Positions 15,295 through 24,107 of a stretch of DNA of 64,000 nucleotides are shown here, one piece after another. This DNA is from Siphonobacter sp. BAB-5405 (GTDB lineage Bacteria; Bacteroidota; Bacteroidia; Cytophagales; Spirosomataceae), in NCBI RefSeq assembly GCF_002872335.1, contig NZ_NJAG01000014.1, positions 1-64,000 on the forward strand, written 5' to 3'. Numbering within the stretch: the stretch's first letter is position 1; each line of letters opens with the position of its first letter. The position numbers were made by a program, and so were the translations under genes. The notes beneath the pieces are model-generated. The model searched no databases. It was not told where the DNA came from and worked only from the letters and a program-made list of their open reading frames with translations.

Positions 15295-18200
15295 ATGCTG
15301 ATTAAAGATTTGTTGACGTTGTATCGGAATGACGCTTTTATCCGGCTCATGGGCGAACGACTGCAAAGTAAACAACCCGACGATTATCACTTACAGATTA
15401 AAGGAATTACGGGTAGCCTGGATGCCGTACTTGTAGCGGCCCACTATCAAAATCATCCGGCGGCTTCGCTGGTGGTCTTGTCCGATAAGGAAGAAGCGGC
15501 TTACTTCTACAATGACCTGCAAAATCTACTGGGCGAAGATCACGTGTTGCTCTTCCCCATGTCGTACAAAAAGCCGTATGAGTACGAGGAGATCGACAAC
15601 GCCAACGTACTGATGCGGTCGGAAGTACTGAACCGAATTAACGATAAAAGTAATAAAACTCTAATTGTTACGTATCCCGAAGCTCTGAGCGAGAAAGTAA
15701 TCAATCGCCGCTCGCTGGTGAAGAATACCTTTACCATTTCAGTGGGAGAAAAACTGGATACGGAATTCCTAACCGAATTTCTGCTGAGTCAGGATTTCGA
15801 GGGAACCGATTTCGTATACGAAGCCGGGCAGTTTGCCGTTCGGGGGGGAATTATCGACGTATACAGTTATGCCAATGAATTTCCGTACCGGATCGACCTC
15901 TTTGGTGATGAAGTTGAATCCATCCGTACCTTCGATCCCGATACGCAGCTGTCCAAGGAATCCGTTTCCCGGATTAATATTATCCCGGATGTACAGACAA
16001 AACTGATTCAGGAAAGCCGGGATTCGTTTCTGAGCTTCTTTCCAGAGACGACCCGTATCTGGTTCAAAGACGTAGAATTAACGCTGGAGCTGATCGGCAT
16101 CTGTTTTGAAAACGTAGAGAAGAGTTTTCAGTCGATTCTCGAACGGAGTGGGGGAATCAAAGTCATTCACGAACCCTCGCAATTGTTTGAAACCCGGCGG
16201 GGTTTCCTGAACCAGATCAAGGAATTTCCGAGCGTTGAATTTGGGAAGCGATTTTACTTCAAACCCGCCGACGGAAGTACGCTTCCGGCCAGCGAACTTC
16301 GCATCAATTACGCTTCGAAACCCCAACCCAGTTTCAATAAAGATTTCAACCGACTGATCGAAACCCTGCACGAACAGCAATACCGGGGCTATACCAATGT
16401 GGTGGTTTCAGAAACACAGAAGCAACTGGAGCGACTGTCTTCGATTGTGGGAGAAGCCAATGATACCGTCCGTTTTCAGGGCGTGAACGTATCCTTGCGG
16501 GAAGGCTTCATTGACGATACGCTCAAGATTGCCTGCTTTACGGATCACCAGATTTTTGATCGCTTTTATCGCTATCGGATCAAAGACAAGTTTAGTAAAT
16601 CCAAGGCTCTTACCTTACGGGAACTCAAAACGCTGGCTCCCGGTGATTACGTAACGCATATTGACCACGGCATTGGCCGCTTCGCCGGATTGGTAAAGAT
16701 TGACATAGGCGATCACCAGCAGGAGGGAATCCGGCTGGTGTTCCGCGATAACGATACGGTGGTGGTCAACGTACAGAGCTTGCACAAAATCGCCAAATAC
16801 ACGGGGAAGGAAGGTACGCAACCTTCGTTGAGCAAGCTGGGTTCGCCGGAGTGGGAGAACAAGAAAGCAAAAGTCAGACGGCAGGTGAAAGACATCGCTG
16901 CCGAGTTGATTGAGCTGTATGCCAAACGCCGACTAGCTCCCGGCTACCCCTATTCCCGCGATACATTTTTACAGGTAGAACTGGAATCGTCCTTCCTCTA
17001 CGAAGATACGCCCGATCAGGCTAAGGCTACGTCGGCGGTGAAAGAGGATATGGAAAAACCCCACCCGATGGACCGTCTGGTCTGTGGGGACGTAGGTTTT
17101 GGAAAGACGGAAGTGGCCATGCGGGCCGCCTTTAAAGCCGCTTCGGATAACAAACAGGTGGCCGTACTGGTGCCTACAACGGTACTGGCCATGCAACATT
17201 ACCGCACCTTCCGGGATCGCTTCGAGCGTTTTCCAGTAAAAGTGGAGTACATCAACCGATTCAAAACGACGCAGCAGATCAAGGAAACGCTCAAACGTGT
17301 GGAGTCGGGGGAAACGAGTATTCTCATCGGTACGCACCGGATTGTGGGCAAAGACGTCAAATTCAAGGATTTAGGCTTACTGATTGTGGATGAGGAGCAG
17401 AAATTTGGCGTGAAAGTGAAGGATCGGCTCAAGGAATTCAAGCTTAACGTCGATGTACTTACGTTAACGGCGACACCCATTCCGCGTACCCTTCATTTCT
17501 CGTTAATGGGAGCCCGCGATTTGTCAGTGATCGCTACGCCGCCGCCGAACCGCCAGCCGGTTACGACGGAATTGATGGTGTTCGACGAACTTAAAATCCG
17601 GGATGCGGTGATGCGGGAAATGAAGCGGGGTGGACAGGTCTTCTTCGTTCACAACCGCATTGGCGATCTGGAGTCGCTGGGTAATATGATTCTGAAGCTC
17701 GTACCCGACGCGAAAATCGGTATTGCTCACGGGCAGATGGACGGGGACCGGCTGGAGAAAGTCATGATGAAATTCATTGAAGGCGAATACGACGTTCTGA
17801 TTTCAACGAACATCATTGAAGCGGGTCTGGACATTCCGAATGCCAATACCATCCTGATTAATCAGGCTCAGTTGTTCGGTTTGAGCGATTTGCACCAGAT
17901 GCGGGGTCGCGTCGGGCGTTCCAATAAAAAGGCGTACTGTTATTTGTTGACGCCTGCTTTGTCGTTGCTGAGTACGGATTCCCGGAAGCGGTTACAGGCC
18001 CTGGAAGAATTCACCGAATTGGGGGACGGATTCAAGGTTGCCATGCGGGATTTGGACATTCGCGGAGCAGGAAATTTATTGGGAGCTGAACAAAGTGGCT
18101 TCATTAACGATTTAGGCTTTGAGACGTATCATAAAATTCTGGACGAAACCGTTCGGGAGCTGAAAGAAACGCAATTTAAAGACCTGTTTGCCGATGAATT

Positions 18201-18699
18201 GGCCCGAGCCGCGAACAATCTGCGGGTAGAGTGCCAGATTGAGACGGATTTACCTGTCCTGATTCCCGAGAATTACGTATCTAACATCTCGGAGCGACTC
18301 AGTTTATACAACCGCCTCGACCACATGAAAAACGAGGCCGAATTGCAGGCTTTTCTTTCGGAAGTAACCGACCGATTTGGTCCAGCCCCCGAAGAAGTAC
18401 GCGATTTGGTTGATCTGGTACGGGTTCGTTGGAAAGCGGAACAAATTGGTTTTGAAAAATTAACGCTCAAACAAAATACATTGAAAGGAACGTTCGTTTC
18501 TGGTGAGAATGAGGCGTATTTCCAGTCTGAGCGTTTTGGCAAAGTTCTTGATTTTGTGAAAGCTAACCCACGCAAAGTGGTGCTCAAGGACGTCAAAGGC
18601 AAACTTCAGCTACTGGCTGAAAACTTACGTCAGGTTACCGAGTTAGATCAATTACTGGGTCAAATGGTAAGTTCGGGCGAGAAAGTTTCAGTAGCGTAA
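15295..18699 (+). CDS. mfd: transcription-repair coupling factor Mfd
   Basis: Removes RNA polymerase stalled at DNA lesions and recruits UvrA. At 1134 residues it is full-length. Domain order: UvrB-like N-terminal region, RNA-polymerase interaction region starting GDYVTHIDHGIGRFAG (about residue 455), superfamily 2 helicase with Walker A GDVGFGKTEVAMRAA (about 598) and the DEEQ box VDEEQKFG, motif III LTATPIPRTLHFS, motif VI QMRGRVGRSNKKAYCYLL, and a C-terminal TRCF domain. uvrA lies in the same window at 35471. It is followed by a 200-base gap before gldJ. Confidence 0.97.
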   Translation: MLIKDLLTLYRNDAFIRLMGERLQSKQPDDYHLQIKGITGSLDAVLVAAHYQNHPAASLVVLSDKEEAAYFYNDLQNLLGEDHVLLFPMSYKKPYEYEEIDNANVLMRSEVLNRINDKSNKTLIVTYPEALSEKVINRRSLVKNTFTISVGEKLDTEFLTEFLLSQDFEGTDFVYEAGQFAVRGGIIDVYSYANEFPYRIDLFGDEVESIRTFDPDTQLSKESVSRINIIPDVQTKLIQESRDSFLSFFPETTRIWFKDVELTLELIGICFENVEKSFQSILERSGGIKVIHEPSQLFETRRGFLNQIKEFPSVEFGKRFYFKPADGSTLPASELRINYASKPQPSFNKDFNRLIETLHEQQYRGYTNVVVSETQKQLERLSSIVGEANDTVRFQGVNVSLREGFIDDTLKIACFTDHQIFDRFYRYRIKDKFSKSKALTLRELKTLAPGDYVTHIDHGIGRFAGLVKIDIGDHQQEGIRLVFRDNDTVVVNVQSLHKIAKYTGKEGTQPSLSKLGSPEWENKKAKVRRQVKDIAAELIELYAKRRLAPGYPYSRDTFLQVELESSFLYEDTPDQAKATSAVKEDMEKPHPMDRLVCGDVGFGKTEVAMRAAFKAASDNKQVAVLVPTTVLAMQHYRTFRDRFERFPVKVEYINRFKTTQQIKETLKRVESGETSILIGTHRIVGKDVKFKDLGLLIVDEEQKFGVKVKDRLKEFKLNVDVLTLTATPIPRTLHFSLMGARDLSVIATPPPNRQPVTTELMVFDELKIRDAVMREMKRGGQVFFVHNRIGDLESLGNMILKLVPDAKIGIAHGQMDGDRLEKVMMKFIEGEYDVLISTNIIEAGLDIPNANTILINQAQLFGLSDLHQMRGRVGRSNKKAYCYLLTPALSLLSTDSRKRLQALEEFTELGDGFKVAMRDLDIRGAGNLLGAEQSGFINDLGFETYHKILDETVRELKETQFKDLFADELARAANNLRVECQIETDLPVLIPENYVSNISERLSLYNRLDHMKNEAELQAFLSEVTDRFGPAPEEVRDLVDLVRVRWKAEQIGFEKLTLKQNTLKGTFVSGENEAYFQSERFGKVLDFVKANPRKVVLKDVKGKLQLLAENLRQVTELDQLLGQMVSSGEKVSVA

Positions 18700-18899
18700 C
18701 GAATGAGATTCATCTAGTAATGCGTATTTTAAGGAGAAAGCCTTTAGGAATGAACGAACGGTTATCAAGTAATTCCCGCTAATCTTCTATTTTTGTGAGA
18801 TACTGAATGAGCTTTCAAGGCGTTGTTTTTGGAAATTAGGAAACAACGCCCTGAAATACTAAACACGTAAAAAGCGATATTCCAAACCATATACCTGCA

Positions 18900-20153
18900 A
18901 TGATGAGAATTGCGTCAGTTTATTTGTTAGGGGCCTTAGTGTTACTAACAACAGCCTGTAAGAAGAATAAGAGACCCGATAGTGGTCACATTGGGAAAAA
19001 TAGTACGGCCACAGGCATTGCTTACAACGCAAAAGAAGGATTCTCGACGCCGAAAAGCTTTAAAGGTCAGCCTACCGGACCGAACCTGGTGTATATCGAA
19101 GGCGGTCGTTTTGTGATGGGCTCGCTGGAAGAGGATGTTGCGGGGGTGCACGATAACGTAGAGCGTACGGTAACGGTACAATCCTTTTTTATGGATGAAA
19201 CCGAAATTGCCAACGTTCACTACTTGGAATACCTTTACGCGGTTCAGAAAGATTCTTCGCAGGAGTTTTACGAATCGGCTCTGCCTGATACCACGGTTTG
19301 GGCCGGTGAAATGGCATTCAATGATACCTACGTAGATCAATACCTACGGTACCCCGGTTTCCGGATGTATCCAGTCGTAGGCGTATCGTGGGTACAGGCT
19401 CAGGATTACTCGGCCTGGCGTACGGGAGCTGTTAATAACGATCTGGCTCGCAAAGCAACCAGCGGTGGTAAAAAAGCCGGACGAAAGAAAAAAGGTGAAG
19501 AAGCGGCAACGGATGCTACGGCAGAAGCAGCTTCTAAACAATACTCAGGGGGTCGTGCCGCTATCGAAACGGGTTACGTACTACCCAACTATCGTCTGCC
19601 AACGGAAGCCGAATGGGAGTATGCGGCTAAAGCTTTGATCGGAACGCAGTATCTGGACGAAAACCAATCGAATCAGCGGATTTACCCCTGGGATGGTTCT
19701 TCGATGCGGAAAAGCTCAGGCAAGAAGAAAGGAACGATGCTAGCAAACTACAAACGCGGTCGCGGGGATTATGCTGGTATTGCGGGTAAAACCAATGACG
19801 GTGCTATCATTACGGATGAAGTCTACTCGTATCCTCCGAATGACTTTGGTTTGTATAATATGGCCGGTAACGTCAACGAATGGGTATGGGATGTGTACCG
19901 TCCAACCACGTTCCAGACGTTTAATGACCTGAACCCTGTTCGTCGCGATGGCTATCTGGATGACGAAAAGAACTACGGTAAAAAAGATAACAACTCGCTG
20001 CTCGATAACCGTACGCGGGTGTACAAAGGAGGCTCCTGGGCGGACATCGCTTACTGGCTGGCTCCGGGTACCCGTCGCTACATGGATCAGGATTCGGCTA
20101 CGGCTACCATTGGTTTCCGTTGCTCGATGATCGCTTCGGGTCGCAAACGATAA
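18900..20153 (+). CDS. gldJ: gliding motility lipoprotein GldJ-like (FGE/SUMF1 fold)
   Basis: 417-residue lipoprotein (lipobox LTTAC, cysteine 20) with a formylglycine-generating-enzyme-like domain. Motifs include GPNLVYIEGGRFVMGS, MDETEIANVHYLEYL, YPVVGVSWVQAQDYSAWRT, YRLPTEAEWEYAAKA, YNMAGNVNEWVWDVYRP, and GGSWADIAYWLAPGTRRYMD at the end. The SALPDTTVW and RYPGFRMYPVVGV phrases match GldJ rather than GldK. GldJ is an outer-membrane lipoprotein needed for gliding and type IX secretion, and the porT-like gene at 55031 supports the presence of that system. An Ala/Lys-rich insertion (about residues 184-215) interrupts the domain. A -7-like TATTTTTG lies at 18788-18795. It has its own terminator at 20183. 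Confidence 0.75.
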   Translation: MMRIASVYLLGALVLLTTACKKNKRPDSGHIGKNSTATGIAYNAKEGFSTPKSFKGQPTGPNLVYIEGGRFVMGSLEEDVAGVHDNVERTVTVQSFFMDETEIANVHYLEYLYAVQKDSSQEFYESALPDTTVWAGEMAFNDTYVDQYLRYPGFRMYPVVGVSWVQAQDYSAWRTGAVNNDLARKATSGGKKAGRKKKGEEAATDATAEAASKQYSGGRAAIETGYVLPNYRLPTEAEWEYAAKALIGTQYLDENQSNQRIYPWDGSSMRKSSGKKKGTMLANYKRGRGDYAGIAGKTNDGAIITDEVYSYPPNDFGLYNMAGNVNEWVWDVYRPTTFQTFNDLNPVRRDGYLDDEKNYGKKDNNSLLDNRTRVYKGGSWADIAYWLAPGTRRYMDQDSATATIGFRCSMIASGRKR

Positions 20154-20182
20154 TAAGTTTAATTTCCAGTTTAGTTGAAAAG

Positions 20183-20211
20183 AAGCTGCCCGCCTGGGTG
20201 GCTTTTTTTTT
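20183..20211 (+). terminator. terminator of gldJ-like gene
   Basis: AAGCTGCCC pairs with GGGTGGCTT around GCCT and is followed by a run of T, 30 bases after the stop codon. Confidence 0.85.
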
Positions 20212-20242
20212 GTGGGGTTTGGGGAGAGGGATTTTGAAAAGT

Positions 20243-20478
20243 GTTTAAGGTTTGAATTGGGTTGAGGGTTTAAAGGGGGGATAGCGTGGAGTAAGAGTCG
20301 GGTGTGTTCGCCGCAATCTTCCCAGGGTTGTACCCTGGGCTATTCAAAGTGAACTCCTTCGGAGTTACATACTGCATAAAGAAGCTTTTGCTTTATGTAG
20401 CCAAGCCTTCAATAGACCTTTAGCCTCTAATCAAACCTATAAGTCTACGAAAGACTCCTCCAACTTCACACCTTAAAC
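20243..20478. repeat. REP/MITE-like element bounded by imperfect inverted repeats
   Basis: GTTTAAGGTTTGAATTGG (20243-20260) recurs inverted as CCAACTTCACACCTTAAAC (20460-20478), with one substitution and one gap. Inside lie CCCAGGGTTGTACCCTGGG (20321-20339), AACTCCTTCGGAGTT (20352-20366) and CATAAAG...CTTTATG (20375-20397). The first two hairpins with their linker are the same 46-base repeat that flanks the transposase gene at 42392. Confidence 0.65.
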
Positions 20479-20502
20479 TCACTCTCCAACCTCCTGAAAC
20501 CA

Positions 20503-20540
20503 AAAAGAGCCGCAAACCGGAGTTTGCAGCTCTTTTCTGG
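20503..20540 (-). terminator. terminator of the rpsL-rpsG unit
   Basis: AAAAGAGC and GCAAAC (20503-20517) pair with GTTTGC and GCTCTTTT (20522-20536). On the minus strand it lies 20 bases after the rpsG stop. Confidence 0.85.
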
Positions 20541-20558
20541 AAATATATTTCCTCCGTA

Positions 20559-21026
20559 CTAAACGCGGAAGTGAGAGAAAGCCTTGTTGGCTTCTGCCAT
20601 CCGGTGCGTATCGTCTTTCTTCTTCACAGCGGCACCTTCGCCTTTGGAAGCAGCAACGATTTCGCCAGCCAGACGTTCTACCATGGTCTTTTCGTTACGG
20701 CCACGAGCGTATTTAATCAGCCATTTCATGCCTACGGACTGTTTACGATCGGGACGAACTTCAGTAGGAACCTGGAAGGTAGCACCACCAACCCGGCGGC
20801 TTTTCACTTCTACTGTAGGCATTACGTTGTTCAACGCTTTTTTGAAAATCTCCAGACCACTTTCTTTGGTACGGTTCTCTACTAATTCCAGAGCACCGTA
20901 GAAGATGGAATACGCGGTAGATTTCTTGCCCTCGTACATGAGGTTGTTAACAAATTTCGTTACGAGCGTCTCCTTGAATTTAGGATCCGGTAATACGTAG
21001 CGTTTTTTTGGTTTTGCCTTACGCAT
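20559..21026 (-). CDS. rpsG: 30S ribosomal protein S7
   Basis: Primary 16S rRNA-binding protein that nucleates the head of the small subunit. 155 residues with classic S7 blocks: [17 protein letters not shown] at the start, [46 protein letters not shown], and the C-terminal [17 protein letters not shown]. It follows rpsL by 117 bases and ends at a strong terminator, so fusA is not the next gene as it is in many str operons. Confidence 0.97.
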   Translation of the reverse strand: MRKAKPKKRYVLPDPKFKETLVTKFVNNLMYEGKKSTAYSIFYGALELVENRTKESGLEIFKKALNNVMPTVEVKSRRVGGATFQVPTEVRPDRKQSVGMKWLIKYARGRNEKTMVERLAGEIVAASKGEGAAVKKKDDTHRMAEANKAFSHFRV

Positions 21027-21143
21027 GACTAAGTTACGTTTGAATGGTGGTGAGAACGCGTCGCTTCTGCCCGTAACAGTGGCTTACTGCATTCTCGATG
21101 AATTTAAGCACTCAGCCGTTCCGACTGAATGATGCGAAGAAAA

Positions 21144-21557
21144 TTACTTCTTCTTACCTTTTGCGGGAGCGGCAGCTGCTTGTCCGGGTTTCGGGCGTTT
21201 GGCACCGTATTTCGAACGAGCTTGCATACGACCTTTAACACCAGCCGTATCCAATGCACCACGGATGATGTGGTAACGTACCCCTGGAAGATCTTTCACC
21301 CGGCCACCACGGATCAATACGATCGAGTGTTCCTGAAGGTTGTGTCCTTCACCTGGGATATAGGCGTTCACCTCTTTACCATGTGACAAACGTACACGAG
21401 CTACTTTACGAAGAGCAGAGTTAGGCTTCTTCGGCGTCGTGGTGTACACCCGCGTACACACACCGCGTTTTTGAGGGCAAGCGTCCAAAGCAGGAGACTT
21501 TGATTTCCAAGTCACTCGCTCACGACCCTTACGTACTAATTGTGAAATAGTAGGCAT
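21144..21557 (-). CDS. rpsL: 30S ribosomal protein S12
   Basis: Decoding-centre protein of the small subunit. Translation starts at the ATG at 21557 ([15 protein letters not shown]), which gives the normal 137-residue length; longer readings would add 33 residues across the promoter. Conserved blocks are [52 protein letters not shown] and the C-terminal YGAKRPK followed by an Ala/Pro/Lys tail. The residues around KKPNSALRK, where streptomycin-resistance changes map, are wild-type. It is first gene of the rpsL-rpsG unit. Confidence 0.97.
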   Translation of the reverse strand: MPTISQLVRKGRERVTWKSKSPALDACPQKRGVCTRVYTTTPKKPNSALRKVARVRLSHGKEVNAYIPGEGHNLQEHSIVLIRGGRVKDLPGVRYHIIRGALDTAGVKGRMQARSKYGAKRPKPGQAAAAPAKGKKK

Positions 21558-21599
21558 GATATAAAAAATAAAAAATGGTTCGTCTTGAAAAACGGACTG

Positions 21600-21631
21600 C
21601 AAAAGTAGCCACTTTTCAGAACAAAGACAAA
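21600..21631 (-). promoter_or_regulatory. rpsL promoter (Bacteroidota -33/-7 type)
   Basis: On the minus strand, TTTG (21628-21631) is followed after 20 bases by TACTTTTG (21600-21607). This matches the TTTG-N19/20-TAnnTTTG consensus of the Bacteroidota primary sigma factor. It would start transcription about 35 bases before the rpsL ATG. Confidence 0.75.
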
Positions 21632-21695
21632 CCAAAACACGTTTTTTTAGTTCCAATCAGGCATAAAGTAGCCAGAGTACCAAGCGATTACTCCA

Positions 21696-23801
21696 TCAAG
21701 GTAAGGCAAAAGCCAGATAACTGTCACCGGGTTTAGTACCCACTTTATTGCCGCCTGCCGCAATGACTACATACTGTTTGCCATCGACCTGATAGACGCA
21801 GGGCGTCGCATAACCGGCAGCGGGAAGGGAGGTTTCCCACAGCAGTCGGCCTGTCTTTTTGTCGAAGGCCCGGAATTTCTCGTCTTTCGTAGCCGCAATG
21901 AAGAGTACGCCACCCGCCGTAACCGCAGGGCCTCCGTAGTTTTCCGTCCCCGTAGCAGGTATACCCTTCACTTTCAAGGCCGCGTACTCACCCAGTGGTA
22001 CTTTCCAGGCAATCTTTCCCGTATTGAGATCAATGGCATTCAGGGTTCCCCAGGGCGGTTTGATGCCCGGATAACCGTCTTTCGTAGTAAAGCGACTGTA
22101 TCCCGTCATTAGATAAGGTGGGGTCAAAGCCGAGGTTTTTGCTTCCACTTCCTTCTTCTCGGAGCCTTTCTTCAGAAGGAAAGCCACTAATTCGCTTCGA
22201 TTGCTTTCGGAGAGGTGATTAAACGAAGGCATACTGCCCCGTCCCGTTTTTAGTAAAGTCGCCAGGTCGCTGGGTTTGTACTTCGCCTCGACCTGATCAA
22301 TCGCTGGAATCGAGCCATTGCCCTTACGATCCAGCCCGTGGCAGTTGGCACAGTTGCTGGCGTAGAGTTGTTGTCCGGCGTTGCCCGTGGGTTTATTTTC
22401 CACCATGGTGACCGTCCAGGGCATTTCGTTGGCATTCACGTAGAGATACTGACTTTCCGGATCGAAAGCCGCTCCGCCCCATTCACCCCCGCCATCGAAG
22501 CCGGGGAACAAGATTCCCCCCTGCCGACTCGGCGGCTCCCACATCGTATTCGCTCCGTTTTTCAGCGTACGAAAACGTTGCAGAATTTCCGTATGGTGTT
22601 CGTTCGAAAGATCGATGATGTCTTTTTCGTGAAACGCCTGTCGCATGAAGGGTTCGGGCCAGCTGGGCATGGGCTGCGTAGGCCAGGTCTGTTCACCCGC
22701 CAGTTCGGAGGCCATTGGTACCGACTTCTCCGGAATGGGATAAACGGGTTTTCCCGTAGCCCGATCCAGTACAAACACAAACCCGTGCTTGGTAATCTGA
22801 GCTACGGCCTCTACGAGCTGACCGTCCTTCTGGAAGGTTACCAAGTTTGGATTGGCTGGCAAGTCCCGATCCCAGAGATCATGGTGTACCGTTTGGTAAT
22901 GCCAGATGCGTTTACCCGTTGCGGCATCCAAAGCAAGGATGCAGTTGGCAAAGAGGTTTTTCCCTTTCCGGTAGCCGCCGTAAAAATCATACGTAGCCGA
23001 GCCGGTAGGGACGTAAACGATGCCCCGCTTTTCGTCCAGACTCATGCCCGCCCAGTTGTTAACGCCCCCGATGAAGGGAAGTTTTCGCTTGTCCTGCCAG
23101 GTATCGTAGCCGAATTCACCGGGTTTAGGAATGGTATGGAAAATCCAGCGACGTTTGCCCGTACGTACATCATACGCCCGTACGTGACCAGGAGCCGCGT
23201 CTAATCCTTCCGACAGCCGCATCCCCATGATGATCACATCCTTGTAAATAATACCGGGTGTATTGGAAACGATAAAGAATGATTTTTGATCGTAGTCCAG
23301 ATCTTCCTGCAAGTCAATCTTGCCCTGCGAGCCAAAGCTTTCTACGGGTTTGCCAGTACGGGCATCCAGACAAAACAGATTCGGTCCGGCAGAAACAAAA
23401 ATGCGTTGTTCCTCACCCTCTTTCCAATACGTAACACCCCGGTTGGTTCCCGCCCAGGCATTTTCTCCCTTCCAGTAGTCCGAAAGATCGGTTCGCCAAC
23501 GTTCTTTACCCGTCGCCCCAGCTACCGCCACGACATTGATATTCGCTGTGGTGAAGTAAAGCGTACCGTTAATGGCAATGGGCTGGCATTGCATCTGTCC
23601 GGGCTGTCCCGTATGGTATTCCCAGGCTAATTGAAGCTTGGAGACGTTTTCGGGCGTAATCTGGGTGAGGGACGAATACCGGGAAGCGTCAGCGTGACCG
23701 CCGTAGGTGTTCCATTCCGAATAGTCAGTACCAGGGTCGGTATGGTTAAAAAAAGGAATAGCCAGGCCGAGCAACAGCAACCAGCGAGGAAAGCGATTCA
23801 T
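21696..23801 (-). CDS. PQQ-dependent dehydrogenase with inserted cytochrome c domain
   Basis: Periplasmic quinoprotein oxidising a sugar or alcohol, probably of the glucose/quinate/shikimate type. 701 residues: signal peptide 1-20; eight-bladed propeller with repeated GKERWRTD, GKRIWHYQ and GKIAWKVP-type tryptophan docking motifs; the cofactor/catalytic segment HHDLWDRDLPANP (306-318). A single c-type heme domain (about 474-545, CANCH at 484-488, methionine candidate in RGSMPSF) is inserted before the last blades. Glucose/quinate-type members usually carry N-terminal membrane helices; this one has only a signal peptide. No PQQ biosynthesis gene is nearby, so the cofactor may be made elsewhere or taken from outside. 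The exact substrate is not visible. Confidence 0.9.
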   Translation of the reverse strand: MNRFPRWLLLLGLAIPFFNHTDPGTDYSEWNTYGGHADASRYSSLTQITPENVSKLQLAWEYHTGQPGQMQCQPIAINGTLYFTTANINVVAVAGATGKERWRTDLSDYWKGENAWAGTNRGVTYWKEGEEQRIFVSAGPNLFCLDARTGKPVESFGSQGKIDLQEDLDYDQKSFFIVSNTPGIIYKDVIIMGMRLSEGLDAAPGHVRAYDVRTGKRRWIFHTIPKPGEFGYDTWQDKRKLPFIGGVNNWAGMSLDEKRGIVYVPTGSATYDFYGGYRKGKNLFANCILALDAATGKRIWHYQTVHHDLWDRDLPANPNLVTFQKDGQLVEAVAQITKHGFVFVLDRATGKPVYPIPEKSVPMASELAGEQTWPTQPMPSWPEPFMRQAFHEKDIIDLSNEHHTEILQRFRTLKNGANTMWEPPSRQGGILFPGFDGGGEWGGAAFDPESQYLYVNANEMPWTVTMVENKPTGNAGQQLYASNCANCHGLDRKGNGSIPAIDQVEAKYKPSDLATLLKTGRGSMPSFNHLSESNRSELVAFLLKKGSEKKEVEAKTSALTPPYLMTGYSRFTTKDGYPGIKPPWGTLNAIDLNTGKIAWKVPLGEYAALKVKGIPATGTENYGGPAVTAGGVLFIAATKDEKFRAFDKKTGRLLWETSLPAAGYATPCVYQVDGKQYVVIAAGGNKVGTKPGDSYLAFALP

Positions 23802-24107
23802 ACGCGTGTAGAGGCGGTGATAATTTGATAAGTGACTTCGAAGATACGCGTATTTTGAAAAATAGTTTGATGATTTAAAGTTTGAGAGCCTCTATTAAAA
23901 AACGAGGGTGTATAGATGCGTTCACCCATAATCTGGTAGAAAGCAAGTGGGACATCGCAAACGCTCATTTCATCCTAAACCCAAGTGGAATCATCCCCTC
24001 ACAAAGACTACCATTCCCCGAATAAAAAGCCCTTACCGCTTGTGGAAAGGATTTTTGCCTGTAAACTTCGGAAGTTTAACGCGACTACGGATCTAAACAT
24101 AAAATCG
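23802..24107. other. divergent intergenic region
   Basis: 306 bases between the PQQ dehydrogenase gene (minus) and the epimerase-like gene (plus). An open frame begins at 23985 but its first 41 codons do not resemble the epimerase family. No clear promoter, hairpin or RNA gene was recognised. Confidence 0.5.

Larger units (their letters stand above)
20154..20558. other. gene-free stretch holding a palindrome-rich element
   Basis: No gene found in 405 bases. It holds, in order, the gldJ terminator, an imperfect inverted repeat arm (20243-20260), a REP-like pair of hairpins (20321-20366), a third hairpin (20375-20397), the second repeat arm (20460-20478) and the rps terminator. Confidence 0.7.

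Noticed and set aside
22338-23204. 288-codon plus-strand open frame opposite the PQQ dehydrogenase
   Set aside because: Antisense shadow of a conserved gene with no signal or family features.
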